A DNA stretch of 64,000 nt, taken from assembly GCA_905234745.1 (NCBI GenBank), contig CAJOJD010000007.1, positions 50,361-114,360 of the forward strand. Direction: 5' to 3'. How positions within the stretch are numbered: the stretch's first letter is position 1; every line of letters begins with the position of its first letter. This document shows positions 45,754 through 55,131 of the stretch, piece by piece. The notes beneath the pieces are model-generated. The model saw only the letters and a list, made by a program, of their open reading frames with translations. It was not told the origin of the DNA and did no database searches. A program made the translations under genes and the position numbers. The stretch is from an uncultured Bacteroidaceae bacterium. Its GTDB lineage: Bacteria > Bacteroidota > Bacteroidia > Bacteroidales > Bacteroidaceae.

Positions 45754-46587
45754 ATGTTTGGATTCAGACCCGACGGTAAGAAGGTCAGGGACATAGATCC
45801 CATTCAGCGTATCATTCCGCATATAATGCGGCACCGTCATGACTCACAGAATTTTACCGGCATTGATCTGCCGTGCGAGCCGATGGACAGTTTCATAAAG
45901 GACGAATTGGCTCAGGGTAACGGTACTTATAACTACATGCATATCATCATAGCCGGTATTGTGCGTATAATTGCACGTTATCCCCGCCTTAACCGTTTCA
46001 TCATGAACGGACGCATTTACTCACGTAATGCCATCAATGTGTCATTCGTGGTAAAGAAAGGCATGACGGCCGATGCTGCCGAAACTACGGTAAAACTGGA
46101 TTTTACCGGACAGGAAACGATATCACAGGTACGCGACAAGGTCAATGCCGCAATTTCATCCAACAATAATCTGGAGGCAGAGAACGGTACCGATAAACTG
46201 GCCAGGCTGATTACCTTCACGCCCAACATGGTTATAGCCTTTCTTATATGGCTGATAAAGACCCTGGACAAGCATGGCATTCTGCCCATGTCCGTCATAA
46301 ATGTAAGTCCGTTCCATACATCGGCCTTTGTGACGAATCTCAAGTCCATAAAGGGACCTTCAATTTTCCATCATCTGTATGATTTCGGTAATACCGGTCT
46401 GTTCTTTGCTATGGGAAAGGAAGCGATGGTTCCGGTTGTGGAAGACGGCCAGGTGACCATTGGCAAACGTATGCCATTCCAGATAGTGACCGATGAACGT
46501 TTCTGTGACGGTTTCTATTTTGTAAGCGCGCTCAGACTGCTCAAGGAATTCTATACGAATCCGGCCATGCTGAAAGAGCCTTTATGA
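45754..46587 (+). CDS. CAT/E2-fold acyltransferase-like protein, active-site His replaced
   Basis: A 277-residue stand-alone catalytic domain of the 2-oxoacid dehydrogenase E2/chloramphenicol acetyltransferase type: no lipoyl and no E1/E3-binding domain. The final motif, DHRxxDG in E2 enzymes, reads D247-E248-R249-F250-C251-D252-G253, so the catalytic His is Glu. The rest of the fold is recognisable (NAINVSFVV near 90, NVSPFHTSAFVTNLKSI near 185-205, HHLYDFGNTGLFFAMG). It may be a binding or structural protein or use another chemistry. It follows the peptide transporter and converges with the symporter gene. Confidence 0.7.
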   Translation: MFGFRPDGKKVRDIDPIQRIIPHIMRHRHDSQNFTGIDLPCEPMDSFIKDELAQGNGTYNYMHIIIAGIVRIIARYPRLNRFIMNGRIYSRNAINVSFVVKKGMTADAAETTVKLDFTGQETISQVRDKVNAAISSNNNLEAENGTDKLARLITFTPNMVIAFLIWLIKTLDKHGILPMSVINVSPFHTSAFVTNLKSIKGPSIFHHLYDFGNTGLFFAMGKEAMVPVVEDGQVTIGKRMPFQIVTDERFCDGFYFVSALRLLKEFYTNPAMLKEPL

Positions 46588-46616
46588 CACAAAGGGGTCT
46601 GACCCTATTGTGTCAT
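46584..46616. terminator. 33-bp palindromic repeat at convergent gene ends, copy 1
   Basis: Palindrome TGACACAA-GGGTC-AGA-GACCC-TTGTGTCA overlapping the stop codons of both convergent genes (TGA 46585-46587 on plus, TAG 46605-46607 on minus). It agrees at 29 of 33 positions with 63794-63826. Works as a bidirectional terminator by position. Confidence 0.8.
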
Positions 46617-47963
46617 GCTGAGCATGATCACGATGATGATCAGCGGAGCGACCCAACGTACCATGAAATAGACGAAACTGAATATCCAGCGTGGGGTGCT
46701 TGATGTGTCGTGGCCGGTAAGTTCGTCCAGGAAATCGGCCTTTTTTATGTGCCAGCCGGCAAATAGCACCATGATGAGACTGCCCACGGTTATAAGTACA
46801 TCGGACGAAATCACATCAAAGAAATCAAATATGTTGTTGCCGAACAGTTTGATTCCGGCGAGTGTGCCTTGTGACAGGGAGCAGATGCAGCCAAGCACTA
46901 TTACCAGAATCATGCTGGTTACCACGGCGGCATTCCGGCTCTGTTTCCACTCCTCAATGAAATAGCGTACAATCACCTCAAGCATCGATATGGCCGATGT
47001 CACTGCTGCCAGCAGCAGCGACAGGAAGAACAATATGGCTATTATGCTTCCGCCCGGCATTGAGGCGAATACTCCCGGCAGGGTGATGAACACAAGTCCC
47101 GGACCTGCGTTCACGGCCGGAGCGGTGCCGTTCATGAAGGCAATGGCATATACCGCAGGGATTATGGCCAGACCTGCAATGATGGCAAACAGGGTATCAA
47201 TCAGACCGGTTGTTATGGCAGTCATTGCTACGTCCTCTTTCGTCTTGACGTATGAGCCGTAGGTAAGCAGGATGCCAATGCCGATGCTCAGTGACATGAA
47301 TGCCTGTCCCAATGCCGTAATGAGCACCTTGCCGTCAATCTTGCTGAAATCCGGTATGAGCAGATACTTGGTACCCTCCGATGCCCCCGGCAGTGTGAGT
47401 GAGCGGATTGCCACCAGTATGATTGTGACTGACAGCACAGTCATCATGGGCTTGGAGAATCTCTCGATACCGTTCTTTACGCCACCGAAATTGGCTGCAG
47501 CCGTTATGACCAGGAATATGATGGTATATACCAGCGGCTCCCATGTGGAACTGATGAACCCTCCGAAAGCACCTGAATAATCGGCGCCGGGATCAGAGAA
47601 ACTGAACGTGCACGCCTGAACCAGATACTTTACCGACCAGCCGCCCACCACTGTGTAGAAAGCCATAATTACGATGGGGGTGAGCAAAGTGATGAAACCA
47701 GCCCAGCGCCAGCGGGGAGCGCCCAGGTTGTCGTATACGCGGGTCACGTTGGTGCGGCATTTGCGCCCCAGCGTGATTTCTGTCATCAGTACGGGAATAC
47801 AGATGGTCAGAAGCAGGATCAGATAGACAAATATGAATGCTCCGCCGCCGTTCTGTGCGGCCAGGAACGGGAAACGCCACAGGTTACCCAAACCTACGGC
47901 CGAACCGGCCATTGCCAGGATCATCCCGACGTGGCTGTCAAATCTCTCCCTTTTCTTCTCCAT
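46605..47963 (-). CDS. Neurotransmitter:sodium symporter (NSS) family transporter
   Basis: A 452-residue protein with about 11-12 helices. The N-terminus has the family signature GMILAMAGSAVGLGNLWRFPF (residues 13-33) with GNLWRFP forming the unwound TM1 that binds Na+ and substrate. Bacterial members move amino acids such as Trp, Leu or Tyr with Na+. Second gene of a two-gene operon, 12 bases after the MFS carrier. Substrate not predictable from sequence. Confidence 0.9.
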   Translation of the reverse strand: MEKKRERFDSHVGMILAMAGSAVGLGNLWRFPFLAAQNGGGAFIFVYLILLLTICIPVLMTEITLGRKCRTNVTRVYDNLGAPRWRWAGFITLLTPIVIMAFYTVVGGWSVKYLVQACTFSFSDPGADYSGAFGGFISSTWEPLVYTIIFLVITAAANFGGVKNGIERFSKPMMTVLSVTIILVAIRSLTLPGASEGTKYLLIPDFSKIDGKVLITALGQAFMSLSIGIGILLTYGSYVKTKEDVAMTAITTGLIDTLFAIIAGLAIIPAVYAIAFMNGTAPAVNAGPGLVFITLPGVFASMPGGSIIAILFFLSLLLAAVTSAISMLEVIVRYFIEEWKQSRNAAVVTSMILVIVLGCICSLSQGTLAGIKLFGNNIFDFFDVISSDVLITVGSLIMVLFAGWHIKKADFLDELTGHDTSSTPRWIFSFVYFMVRWVAPLIIIVIMLSMTQ

Positions 47964-47975
47964 CCGGGATGGTCG

Positions 47976-49349
47976 TTATGCTTTGATGTTGGGCTCCTCC
48001 AGTCCGTAACCCTCCTTCTTGTCAACTGCCTTGAGGCGCATTGCAAGCAGCAGTGCCACAATACCGAACAGGGCGAAAATGATCATGGGAAGAGTGTAGT
48101 TGTACTGTGTAACCTCAGCTCCGTTTACCAGACGTGTACCTGCTTTGCAGTACTTGTCAAGGATGCCGCCGATGAGCAGCGGAACGAATCCAAGGCCGAT
48201 GTTCTGAACCCAGAAAATCAGGGCGTAGGCAGAACCTACCAGTTTCTGCGGGATGATCTTGGGAACGCTGGGCCACATGGCTGACGGAACGAGTGAGAAT
48301 GCCACACCCAGGATAATCATGATGAAGGCTGCGAACCACCAGTAGTTGAGCAGAGGCAGTGCAAACAGCACGTGTACCAGAATGAGCAGCAGTGAACCTA
48401 TGATCATGATGGTTGCACCCTTGCCTTTCTTATCGTAGATACCGCCGAAGAGCGGGGTCATGATAAGGTTGCCGAAAGGAATCAGACTGGGTATGATACC
48501 TGCCAGTGTGGTGCTTACGCCGTATTTGTTCTCCATAAGTGAGGCGGCGTATTTCATGAACGGGAATACTGCCGAGTAGAACATGAGGCAAAGCAGTGCA
48601 ATGAGCCAGAACCCGCGGTTGGTGATGATAAGCTTCAGGTCTTTTACCTTAAATACGTCATCGGGCTCGGTCTGTGCCTGTGCAACCTCGGCGTCAAACT
48701 TCTTGTCCATGCGGCAGAATACCAGATATGCCAGGAAGCCTATGCACAGCAGGATTGCAGAGAACAGCAACGGGGCTGAAAGAGAGAAGTGCTTAACGAT
48801 CATGGGGCTGAATACCAGAGCGGCGGCAGTACCCAGACGGGCAACGGCTACCTGTACACCCATTGCAAGGGCAAGTTCCTTACCTGCAAACCATTTTGTT
48901 ATTACCTTGGAAACGGTGATACCGCAGTTCTCGGTACCAACGGCGAATATTGCATAACCAAGGCAGGCTACGAACACCTGTGTGCGCATACCGAAAACGG
49001 TTCCGGCCTCGGCACCGGGAGATATGTAATTGACTGCGTAATATTTGATGAGAGCACCGGCAAACATCAGTATGCAGGTTACGATACCCGTAAACCTGAC
49101 ACCCATCTTGTCCAGTATGATGCCGCCGAATATGAGCATGAACAGGAATACGTTGAACCAGCAGTAGGCCCAGTTGAACTGTCCGAACTCAAGGCTGGTC
49201 CAGCCCATCTGCTCCTCGAGCATGGTCATGAGGGGTGAAAGGGCATCGGTAAGGAAGTAGCCCCACATCATGGTAAATGAAACTATAATAAGGGCTGCCC
49301 AACGTGCTCCCTTGCTCTCACTGATTTTCTTGGTTACGGTCTGTGACAT
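47976..49349 (-). CDS. MFS transporter (457 residues), MFSD1/OFA-like
   Basis: Twelve predicted helices with GGIILDKMGVRFTG (loop 2-3 motif) and the duplicate motif GGIYDKKGKGAT after helix 8. The IIPQKLVGSAYALIFWVQNIGLGFVPLLIGGILD segment near residues 365-400 resembles bacterial relatives of MFSD1, some of which carry dipeptides; the oxalate/formate antiporter group is the alternative. First gene of an operon with the NSS symporter and divergent from purB. Both neighbours of the operon being peptide or amino acid carriers makes a peptide substrate attractive, but this is inference. Confidence 0.75.
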   Translation of the reverse strand: MSQTVTKKISESKGARWAALIIVSFTMMWGYFLTDALSPLMTMLEEQMGWTSLEFGQFNWAYCWFNVFLFMLIFGGIILDKMGVRFTGIVTCILMFAGALIKYYAVNYISPGAEAGTVFGMRTQVFVACLGYAIFAVGTENCGITVSKVITKWFAGKELALAMGVQVAVARLGTAAALVFSPMIVKHFSLSAPLLFSAILLCIGFLAYLVFCRMDKKFDAEVAQAQTEPDDVFKVKDLKLIITNRGFWLIALLCLMFYSAVFPFMKYAASLMENKYGVSTTLAGIIPSLIPFGNLIMTPLFGGIYDKKGKGATIMIIGSLLLILVHVLFALPLLNYWWFAAFIMIILGVAFSLVPSAMWPSVPKIIPQKLVGSAYALIFWVQNIGLGFVPLLIGGILDKYCKAGTRLVNGAEVTQYNYTLPMIIFALFGIVALLLAMRLKAVDKKEGYGLEEPNIKA

Positions 49350-49372
49350 ATTTTTATTATATTTATGACTGT

Positions 49373-49409
49373 TTTGAGATGCAAAATTATGAATTTCTTA
49401 CTAATTTTG
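49373..49409 (+). promoter_or_regulatory. Promoter for purB
   Basis: TTTG at 49373-49376 and TAATTTTG at 49402-49409, giving a leader of about 70 bases to the GTG start. Divergent with the MFS promoter, the two overlapping in the same 40 bases. Confidence 0.6.
49382..49389 (-). promoter_or_regulatory. Promoter -7 box for the MFS-NSS operon
   Basis: Minus-strand TAATTTTG, matching the Bacteroidetes TAnnTTTG box, 33 bases upstream of the MFS start codon. No clear -33 TTTG seen. Confidence 0.55.
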
Positions 49410-49485
49410 CAGCGCTGCTGAGAAGCAGATTGAGTGATACCCAAAAATAATTTGAAAGAGGATTAATTAGAAGTTTGTATTTAAA

Positions 49486-50832
49486 GTGAATTTAGACGTA
49501 CTAACCGCCGTGTCACCGATAGATGGACGTTACCACGGCAAAACACAGGAACTTGCATCGTACTTTTCCGAGTTTGCCCTTATAAAGTACAGAGTAAGGG
49601 TTGAGATCGAGTACTTTACTGCACTTTGTGAATTCCGGCTCCCGCAGCTGGCAGGTGTTTCACGCGCATCCCTGGACGGACTCCGCCAGATCTGGCAGAA
49701 CTTCAATGAGGAGGACGCCGCTCACATCAAGGAAATAGAGAAAGTTACCAACCATGACGTAAAGGCCGTCGAATACTTCCTCAAGGAGAAGTTTGACCTC
49801 GTGCCTGAGTTGGTTCCATATAAGGAGTTCATACATTTCGGACTTACATCACAGGATATAAACAACACTTCAGTACCCCTGTCAATCAAGGAGGCTCTGG
49901 AGAACGTGTATTACCCCGCAATCCAGTCACTCATTGACAAACTGGAGGAGTATGCACAGCGTTGGAAGGATGTTCCCATGCTGGCCCGTACCCACGGACA
50001 GCCCGCTTCACCCACACGTCTGGGCAAGGAGATCGAGGTATTCGCCTACCGTATGCGCGAGCAGCTCAAGCAGCTCAAGGCAGTTCCCCTGTCAGCAAAG
50101 TTCGGCGGTGCCACCGGTAACTTCAACGCTCATCATGTAGCTTATCCCGACATTGACTGGAAGGCATTCGGCGCGGGGTTCCTGGCCGATAAGCTCGGAC
50201 TGGTCCGTGAGGAATATACCACACAGATCTCCAACTATGACAATCTGGCTGCCCTGTTCGATGCAATGAAGCGTATGAACACCATCCAGATAGATATGAA
50301 CCGCGACTTCTGGCAGTACATATCTATGGAGTACTTCAAGCAGCAGATCAAGGCCGGTGAGGTTGGCTCAAGCGCAATGCCTCACAAGGTCAATCCCATA
50401 GACTTTGAGAATGCCGAGGGAAACCTGGGTATGGCAAACGCCATTCTGGAGCATCTGGCACGCAAGTTGCCGGTATCACGTTTGCAGCGTGACCTGACAG
50501 ACTCTACCGTTATCCGTAACGTGGGTGTTCCTTTCGGCCATCAGATGATTGCAATAGCAAGTTCACTCAAGGGACTTGGCAAACTGCTCATTAACGAGCA
50601 TAAGATTGCTGCCGATCTGGACGGATGCTGGAGCGTAGTTGCCGAGGCCATCCAGACAATCCTGCGCCGTGAGGGCTATCCTCATCCTTATGAGGCACTC
50701 AAGGCCCTGACCCGTACCAACAGTCAGGTGACTCAGCAGTCCATTAGCGAATTTATTGACGGACTTAACGTTAACGATAATATTAAAAATGAACTTAAAG
50801 CCATAACGCCTGGCAACTATTTCGGCGTGTGA
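49486..50832 (+). CDS. purB: Adenylosuccinate lyase
   Basis: A 448-residue enzyme that splits fumarate from SAICAR and from adenylosuccinate in purine synthesis. Start is GTG 49486 (protein begins MNLDVLTAVSPIDGRYHGKT, the normal PurB N-terminus). LARTHGQPASPT near residue 170 holds the catalytic His and GSSAMPHKVNPIDFENAEG near 293-311 is the fumarase/aspartase superfamily signature. It is monocistronic or leads toward the pseudouridine synthase 67 bases on. Housekeeping, no oddities. Confidence 0.97.
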   Translation: MNLDVLTAVSPIDGRYHGKTQELASYFSEFALIKYRVRVEIEYFTALCEFRLPQLAGVSRASLDGLRQIWQNFNEEDAAHIKEIEKVTNHDVKAVEYFLKEKFDLVPELVPYKEFIHFGLTSQDINNTSVPLSIKEALENVYYPAIQSLIDKLEEYAQRWKDVPMLARTHGQPASPTRLGKEIEVFAYRMREQLKQLKAVPLSAKFGGATGNFNAHHVAYPDIDWKAFGAGFLADKLGLVREEYTTQISNYDNLAALFDAMKRMNTIQIDMNRDFWQYISMEYFKQQIKAGEVGSSAMPHKVNPIDFENAEGNLGMANAILEHLARKLPVSRLQRDLTDSTVIRNVGVPFGHQMIAIASSLKGLGKLLINEHKIAADLDGCWSVVAEAIQTILRREGYPHPYEALKALTRTNSQVTQQSISEFIDGLNVNDNIKNELKAITPGNYFGV

Positions 50833-50899
50833 TAATTATTTCAGAAATCTAAATCATTGACGAAGCCGTGATGGCTTCACCCTAACAACAATTACAATT

Positions 50900-52264
50900 A
50901 TGATGGAAACAGAAAATGGAAACAGATTCTACGACGAGAGCGGGAATCAGGAAGAACAGGAGAACAGCTTCAACAGATTTAACGGTAATTCGGATGACAA
51001 CAACCAGAATGCTAACCGTCGCGAAGGTCGCCCCCGTTTTGTGAGGGTTGAGTACAACAACAATCGTCCCCAATATTCAAGAGTTGAGCGTCCTCAGCGC
51101 CAGGATGGTGAACAGGGCTACAATCAGGATCGTCCCCGCCAGCAGTATGGTCAGCGTCAGCAGTATGGCGGCTACCAGAACCGTGGTTACAACAATAATC
51201 GTCCGCAGTACGGACAGCAGCGTTACGGACAGAACCGTCCGTATAACAATAACGGCGAGGAGGGCCAGCCCCGTTTCTACAGGGAGCGCGTCCAGGGCCA
51301 GAACGGTGAGGTAAATGACGGCGGCGGTTACCAGCGTCAGGGCGGCTATCAGCGCCAGGGTGGCTACGGCCAGCGTCAGGGCGGATATCAGCAGCGTCAG
51401 GGCGGTTATGGCCAGCGCCAGGGTGGTTACGGTCAGCGCCAGGGTGGTTACGGCCAGCAGGGAGGTTTTCGCAAGCCCATGCAGAAGCGTCAGGACAACC
51501 GCAAGCGCATAGAGTATCAGGATGTCATTCACGATCCCGAGGAGGAGATACGTTTGAACAAGTACCTGGCAAATGCCGGTGTATGCTCACGTCGTGAGGC
51601 CGATGAATTCATCCAGGCTGGTGTAGTTAAGGTTAACGGCCAGACCGTTACCGAGCTGGGTACCAAGGTACATCGCGGAGACAACGTGCTGTTCCACGAC
51701 CAGCTGGTAAGCATAGAGCGCAAGATCTACATTCTGCTCAACAAGCCAAAGGATTGCGTTACCACAGTTGATGATCCCCAGGAGCGCAAGACAGTTATGG
51801 ATTATATCAAGGGTGCCTGCAAGGAGCGTGTATATCCCGTAGGCCGTCTTGACCGCAATACGACAGGTGTTCTGCTTCTTACCAATGACGGTGAGATGGC
51901 AAGCCGCCTGACACACCCCAAGTTCCTCAAGAAGAAGATCTATCATGCACGTCTGGACCGCGCTGTCAGCGCCGAGGATCTGCAGAAGCTTCTTGACGGT
52001 GTCAACATCGGCGAGGAAGAGGGCGATATCGTACGTGCCGATGAGGTAAGCTACGTAAACGATGACAAGACCCAGGTAGGTATTGAGATCCACTCAGGCC
52101 GCAACCGCGTGGTTCGTCGTATGTTCGATGCTCTGGGTTACCGCGTAACCAAGCTTGACCGCGTTCAGTTTGCCGGTCTTACCAAGAAGCGTCTGCGTCG
52201 CGGCGATTGGCGTTTCCTCACCGAGAAGGAGGTCAACATGCTCCGTATGGGTGCTTACGAATAA
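50900..52264 (+). CDS. RluB-type pseudouridine synthase with long Gly/Gln/Arg/Tyr N-terminus
   Basis: Residues 1-205 are a low-complexity tail rich in Asn, Arg, Gly, Gln and Tyr, including eight or so units of QRQGGY(G/Q). Residues 217-265 are an S4 RNA-binding domain (IRLNKYLANAGVCSRREADE). The catalytic domain follows, with GRLDRNTTGVLLLTNDGEM carrying catalytic D318 and RNRVVRRMFDALGYRV near the end. The enzyme makes pseudouridine in 23S rRNA in the family standard case. The N-terminal tail resembles RGG/YGQ RNA-binding or phase-separating regions and is far longer than in proteobacterial RluB. Followed 25 bases on by asnS. Confidence 0.9.
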   Translation: MMETENGNRFYDESGNQEEQENSFNRFNGNSDDNNQNANRREGRPRFVRVEYNNNRPQYSRVERPQRQDGEQGYNQDRPRQQYGQRQQYGGYQNRGYNNNRPQYGQQRYGQNRPYNNNGEEGQPRFYRERVQGQNGEVNDGGGYQRQGGYQRQGGYGQRQGGYQQRQGGYGQRQGGYGQRQGGYGQQGGFRKPMQKRQDNRKRIEYQDVIHDPEEEIRLNKYLANAGVCSRREADEFIQAGVVKVNGQTVTELGTKVHRGDNVLFHDQLVSIERKIYILLNKPKDCVTTVDDPQERKTVMDYIKGACKERVYPVGRLDRNTTGVLLLTNDGEMASRLTHPKFLKKKIYHARLDRAVSAEDLQKLLDGVNIGEEEGDIVRADEVSYVNDDKTQVGIEIHSGRNRVVRRMFDALGYRVTKLDRVQFAGLTKKRLRRGDWRFLTEKEVNMLRMGAYE

Positions 52265-52289
52265 TTAATCACGAATTAAATCTGAAACA

Positions 52290-53735
52290 ATGGATACAAA
52301 GAGAACAAGGATTGTCGACCTCCTTAAGCGTACCGATTTCGGTCAGGAGGTGCTCGTCAAGGGTTGGGTGAGAACAAAGCGTGGAAGCAAGAGCGTAAAC
52401 TTCATTGCCCTCAATGACGGCTCGACAATCAAGAATGTTCAGATTGTGGCTGACCTTGAAAAGTTCAGCGACGAGCTGATGAAGCAAATCACCACCGGTG
52501 CCTGCCTGAGCGTAAAGGGTACCATGGTCGAGAGCATCGGCTCCGGTCAGGCCGTCGAGGTCCAGGCCAAGGAGATTGAGGTCCTGGGTCTGTGCGGTGA
52601 TGACTATCCCATGCAGAAAAAGGGTCAGACATTCGAGTACATGCGTCAGCACGCTCATATGCGTCTGCGCACCAACACTTTCGGTGCCGTGATGCGTATC
52701 CGTCACAACATGGCCATGGCCATCCATACCTACTTCCACGAGCATGGATTCTTCTATTTCCATACTCCGCTTATCACTGCAAGTGACTGCGAGGGTGCAG
52801 GTAACATGTTCCAGGTAACCACCAAGAACCTCTACGACCTCAAGAAGGATGACCAGGGCAAGATTATTTACGATGATGATTTCTTTGGTCAGCAGACTTC
52901 ACTTACCGTAAGCGGTCAGCTGGAGGGTGAGCTTGGTGCAACCGCTCTTGGAGCCATCTATACTTTCGGTCCTACCTTCCGTGCCGAGAACTCCAATACT
53001 CCGCGCCACCTTGCCGAGTTCTGGATGATTGAGCCCGAGATTGCTTTCCTGGATCAGGAGGAGCTGATGGACCTTGAGGAGGATTTTATCAAGTACTGCG
53101 TACGCTGGGCACTTGACCACTGCCAGGATGACCTGGAGTTCCTGAACAACATGATTGACAAGACTCTGCTGGAGCGTCTGCAGAGCGTACTCAAAGAGAG
53201 CTTTGTACGTCTTACATATACTGAGGGTATCAATATCCTTCAGGATGCAATCAAGAATGGCAGGAAGTTTGAGTTCCCCTGCAACTGGGGCGATGACCTG
53301 GCCAGTGAGCACGAGCGCTACCTGGTTGAGGAGCACTTCCGCAAGCCCGTTATCATGACTGACTATCCTACAGCCATCAAGTCATTCTACATGAAGCAGA
53401 ATGAAGCTACTCCTGATGGCGGTTCAATAGGTTATCATGGCGTTAAGGCACCCGCATCAACCATGCAGGGTACCGATGTCCTCTTCCCGCAGATTGGTGA
53501 GATCATCGGCGGTTCAGTACGTGAGGCAGACTATGACAGACTGATGGGTGAGATCAACCGCCGTAAGATGGATATGACACATCTGTGGTGGTATCTTGAT
53601 ACCCGCCGCTGGGGTTCATGCCCGCACGCCGGTTTCGGCCTTGGCTTTGAGCGTCTGATACTCTTCGTAACAGGAATGCAGAATATCAGGGATGTAATAC
53701 CCTTTCCTAGAACTCCACGTTCCGCGGAGTTCTAA
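52290..53735 (+). CDS. asnS: Asparaginyl-tRNA synthetase
   Basis: A 481-residue class IIb synthetase: OB-fold anticodon-binding domain first (residues 18-115, [20 protein letters not shown]), then the catalytic domain with motif 2 around [21 protein letters not shown] (about 230-250) and motif 3 [13 protein letters not shown] (about 450-462). It charges tRNA-Asn with Asn. A hairpin (AGAACTCC/GGAGTTCT) sits across the end of the gene and a Rho-independent terminator follows at 53815-53850. Confidence 0.97.
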   Translation: MDTKRTRIVDLLKRTDFGQEVLVKGWVRTKRGSKSVNFIALNDGSTIKNVQIVADLEKFSDELMKQITTGACLSVKGTMVESIGSGQAVEVQAKEIEVLGLCGDDYPMQKKGQTFEYMRQHAHMRLRTNTFGAVMRIRHNMAMAIHTYFHEHGFFYFHTPLITASDCEGAGNMFQVTTKNLYDLKKDDQGKIIYDDDFFGQQTSLTVSGQLEGELGATALGAIYTFGPTFRAENSNTPRHLAEFWMIEPEIAFLDQEELMDLEEDFIKYCVRWALDHCQDDLEFLNNMIDKTLLERLQSVLKESFVRLTYTEGINILQDAIKNGRKFEFPCNWGDDLASEHERYLVEEHFRKPVIMTDYPTAIKSFYMKQNEATPDGGSIGYHGVKAPASTMQGTDVLFPQIGEIIGGSVREADYDRLMGEINRRKMDMTHLWWYLDTRRWGSCPHAGFGLGFERLILFVTGMQNIRDVIPFPRTPRSAEF

Positions 53736-53814
53736 AAAACGGTATTACAGGGCCTTGTCTATACCCCCTAAATCCCCGGAGGGGACTTGGTCGCTTCGCT
53801 CCGATTTATTTAAA
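53736..53814. other. Intergenic stretch after asnS
   Basis: Holds the tail of the asnS end hairpin and a short CCCC...GGGG inverted repeat (CCCCTAAATCCCCGGAGGGG at 53765-53784) of a kind often scattered between Bacteroidales genes. No gene seen. Confidence 0.5.
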
Positions 53815-53850
53815 AACGCTCTGACCACATGGTTGGAGCGTTCTTTTTTT
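53815..53850 (+). terminator. Rho-independent terminator of asnS
   Basis: AACGCTC / GAGCGTT stem with a 14-base loop and a CTTTTTTT tail. Confidence 0.9.
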
Positions 53851-53870
53851 GCCACCTTCGACCTTAGGGA

Positions 53871-54073
53871 ACTTTAGCTCGCGTAAACCCATTTTGCTCC
53901 CTAAGGTGAGGGGGGAGCCCCTGATTTTGCATATTTCCTGCTCACCTTAGGGAAGAAATCGCTTCCACCTGCGTTCTAACTCCCTAAGGTGAGGGGGTAG
54001 CCCGCGGGAAAGCGTATTTAGCGGTGACGTTAGGGATGAAAATGGCTCTACGTGCGATATGGCTCCCTAAGGT
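53871..54073. repeat. REP-like palindromic repeats, cluster 1 (three units)
   Basis: Units at 53871-53907, 53944-53990 and 54027-54073. Each has arms (AC)CTTAGGGA and TCCCTAAGG(T) about 25-30 bases apart; units 2 and 3 share ACCTGCGTT/CTACGTGCG-like loops. Spacers contain GTGAGGGGG and GCGTATTT/GCATATTT. Related to 60627-60754. They fill the 353-base gap between asnS and the Gate-domain gene. Confidence 0.85.
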
Positions 54074-54088
54074 CGGGGAAGCGGTGTG

Positions 54089-55021
54089 TTAGCGGGAGGT
54101 GAGGCGGAAATAGAGGCGGAGGGACCAGACCAGGAGAGTGACCATTGCCCAGCGGAACAGGAGCATCCAGTACCACTGGCCTCCCATGGCTGCAAAGAGC
54201 ATCAGGTCCTCAAGATTGCTGTGCGATATGCCAATGTGGGTGTTGAGTTCCATGATGCTGCGGTCCGAAATCTTGCCGCGCTCCATCTCATCCATGATTG
54301 CGGCCGATCCGTAAGACAATCCTACCACGTTTGCCACGATCCAAAGGAATGATGTTTCCTTGGGAAGGCCGAAAAGAGTGAGCAGCGGACTGAAGAACTT
54401 TGATATGTATGTCATGATGCCATACTCATAGAACACGCGCTGAATGATGTTGAGCAGCGTGATGAGTACGGTCATCCATAGGGCGAGTTTGAGCAGTCCC
54501 TTGAACCAGACCACGAACATGGGCCAGAACTCCTCCTTTATATTAAAGAAGGGTATGTCTGAAAGATTGACTGCGGTTGAGTCAAATACAGGCTTGCCAG
54601 GCAGCAGTTGGTTCATGATGATACCCAATGCGATGGAGCCCAGCGTACGCAGTATAACTGTATACGTGATGTTAGTACCGGTCTTTTTCTGTACCGCACA
54701 CTCTACGACCATAGCATGCGCAGCCAGCGTCATTGTACCCAGAATGGTGATTTGGCGGACAGTAAGGTCCAGGGTGGATACTACGGCAATGCACGAATAG
54801 ACGTTGATGAAGTAACCGCTGACGTACGCCAGTGAAGCGTCACCGGGCAGTCCGAATATCTGGAATACGGGACTTACTGCGGCGGCAATCCAAGTCAGTA
54901 TGCCGGTATATTTGAGCAGCAGCATTACGAAAGATACGATGGCGGTAATCTTGAATATCCACCAAATCGTCTTCATTGCCCTTGGTACAGCCTGTTTTAC
55001 AACCTTTTTGAACCTTTCCAT
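54089..55021 (-). CDS. Gate-domain (nucleoside recognition) membrane protein
   Basis: A 310-residue membrane protein with two Gate (nucleoside-recognition) halves: one near residues 20-150 (ILTWIAAAVSPVFQIFGLPG) and one near 175-300 (YISKFFSPLLTLFGLPKETSFLWI). The repeated P-x-F/L-x-x-FGLP element is the mark of this SpmA/SpmB/CNT-related fold. Related proteins are annotated as spore maturation or nucleoside-recognition proteins; in non-sporulating Bacteroidales the role is unknown, a transporter or channel is likely. Divergent from the DUF4380 gene. Confidence 0.85.
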   Translation of the reverse strand: MERFKKVVKQAVPRAMKTIWWIFKITAIVSFVMLLLKYTGILTWIAAAVSPVFQIFGLPGDASLAYVSGYFINVYSCIAVVSTLDLTVRQITILGTMTLAAHAMVVECAVQKKTGTNITYTVILRTLGSIALGIIMNQLLPGKPVFDSTAVNLSDIPFFNIKEEFWPMFVVWFKGLLKLALWMTVLITLLNIIQRVFYEYGIMTYISKFFSPLLTLFGLPKETSFLWIVANVVGLSYGSAAIMDEMERGKISDRSIMELNTHIGISHSNLEDLMLFAAMGGQWYWMLLFRWAMVTLLVWSLRLYFRLTSR

Positions 55022-55045
55022 TAGTGCCTTGTCCTAAAACGGCTG

Positions 55046-55107
55046 CAAAGATAATCTTTTATTCGCGCAGTAACCCAACGGATTCTTTTCAAAGATTTTT
55101 ATCTTTG
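55046..55107. promoter_or_regulatory. Divergent promoter pair
   Basis: Minus-strand TATCTTTG (55046-55053) for the Gate-domain gene and plus-strand TATCTTTG (55100-55107) for the DUF4380 gene, both followed by CAG. Classic Bacteroidetes -7 boxes; -33 boxes are weak. Confidence 0.7.
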
Positions 55108-55131
55108 CAGTTACTACAAAACAATTGCTAT

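Noticed and set aside
51077-51532. 151-residue minus-strand hydrophobic frame opposite the pseudouridine synthase
   Set aside because: It is the antisense of the Gln/Gly repeats (Leu/Ala/Thr-rich) and has no gene context.
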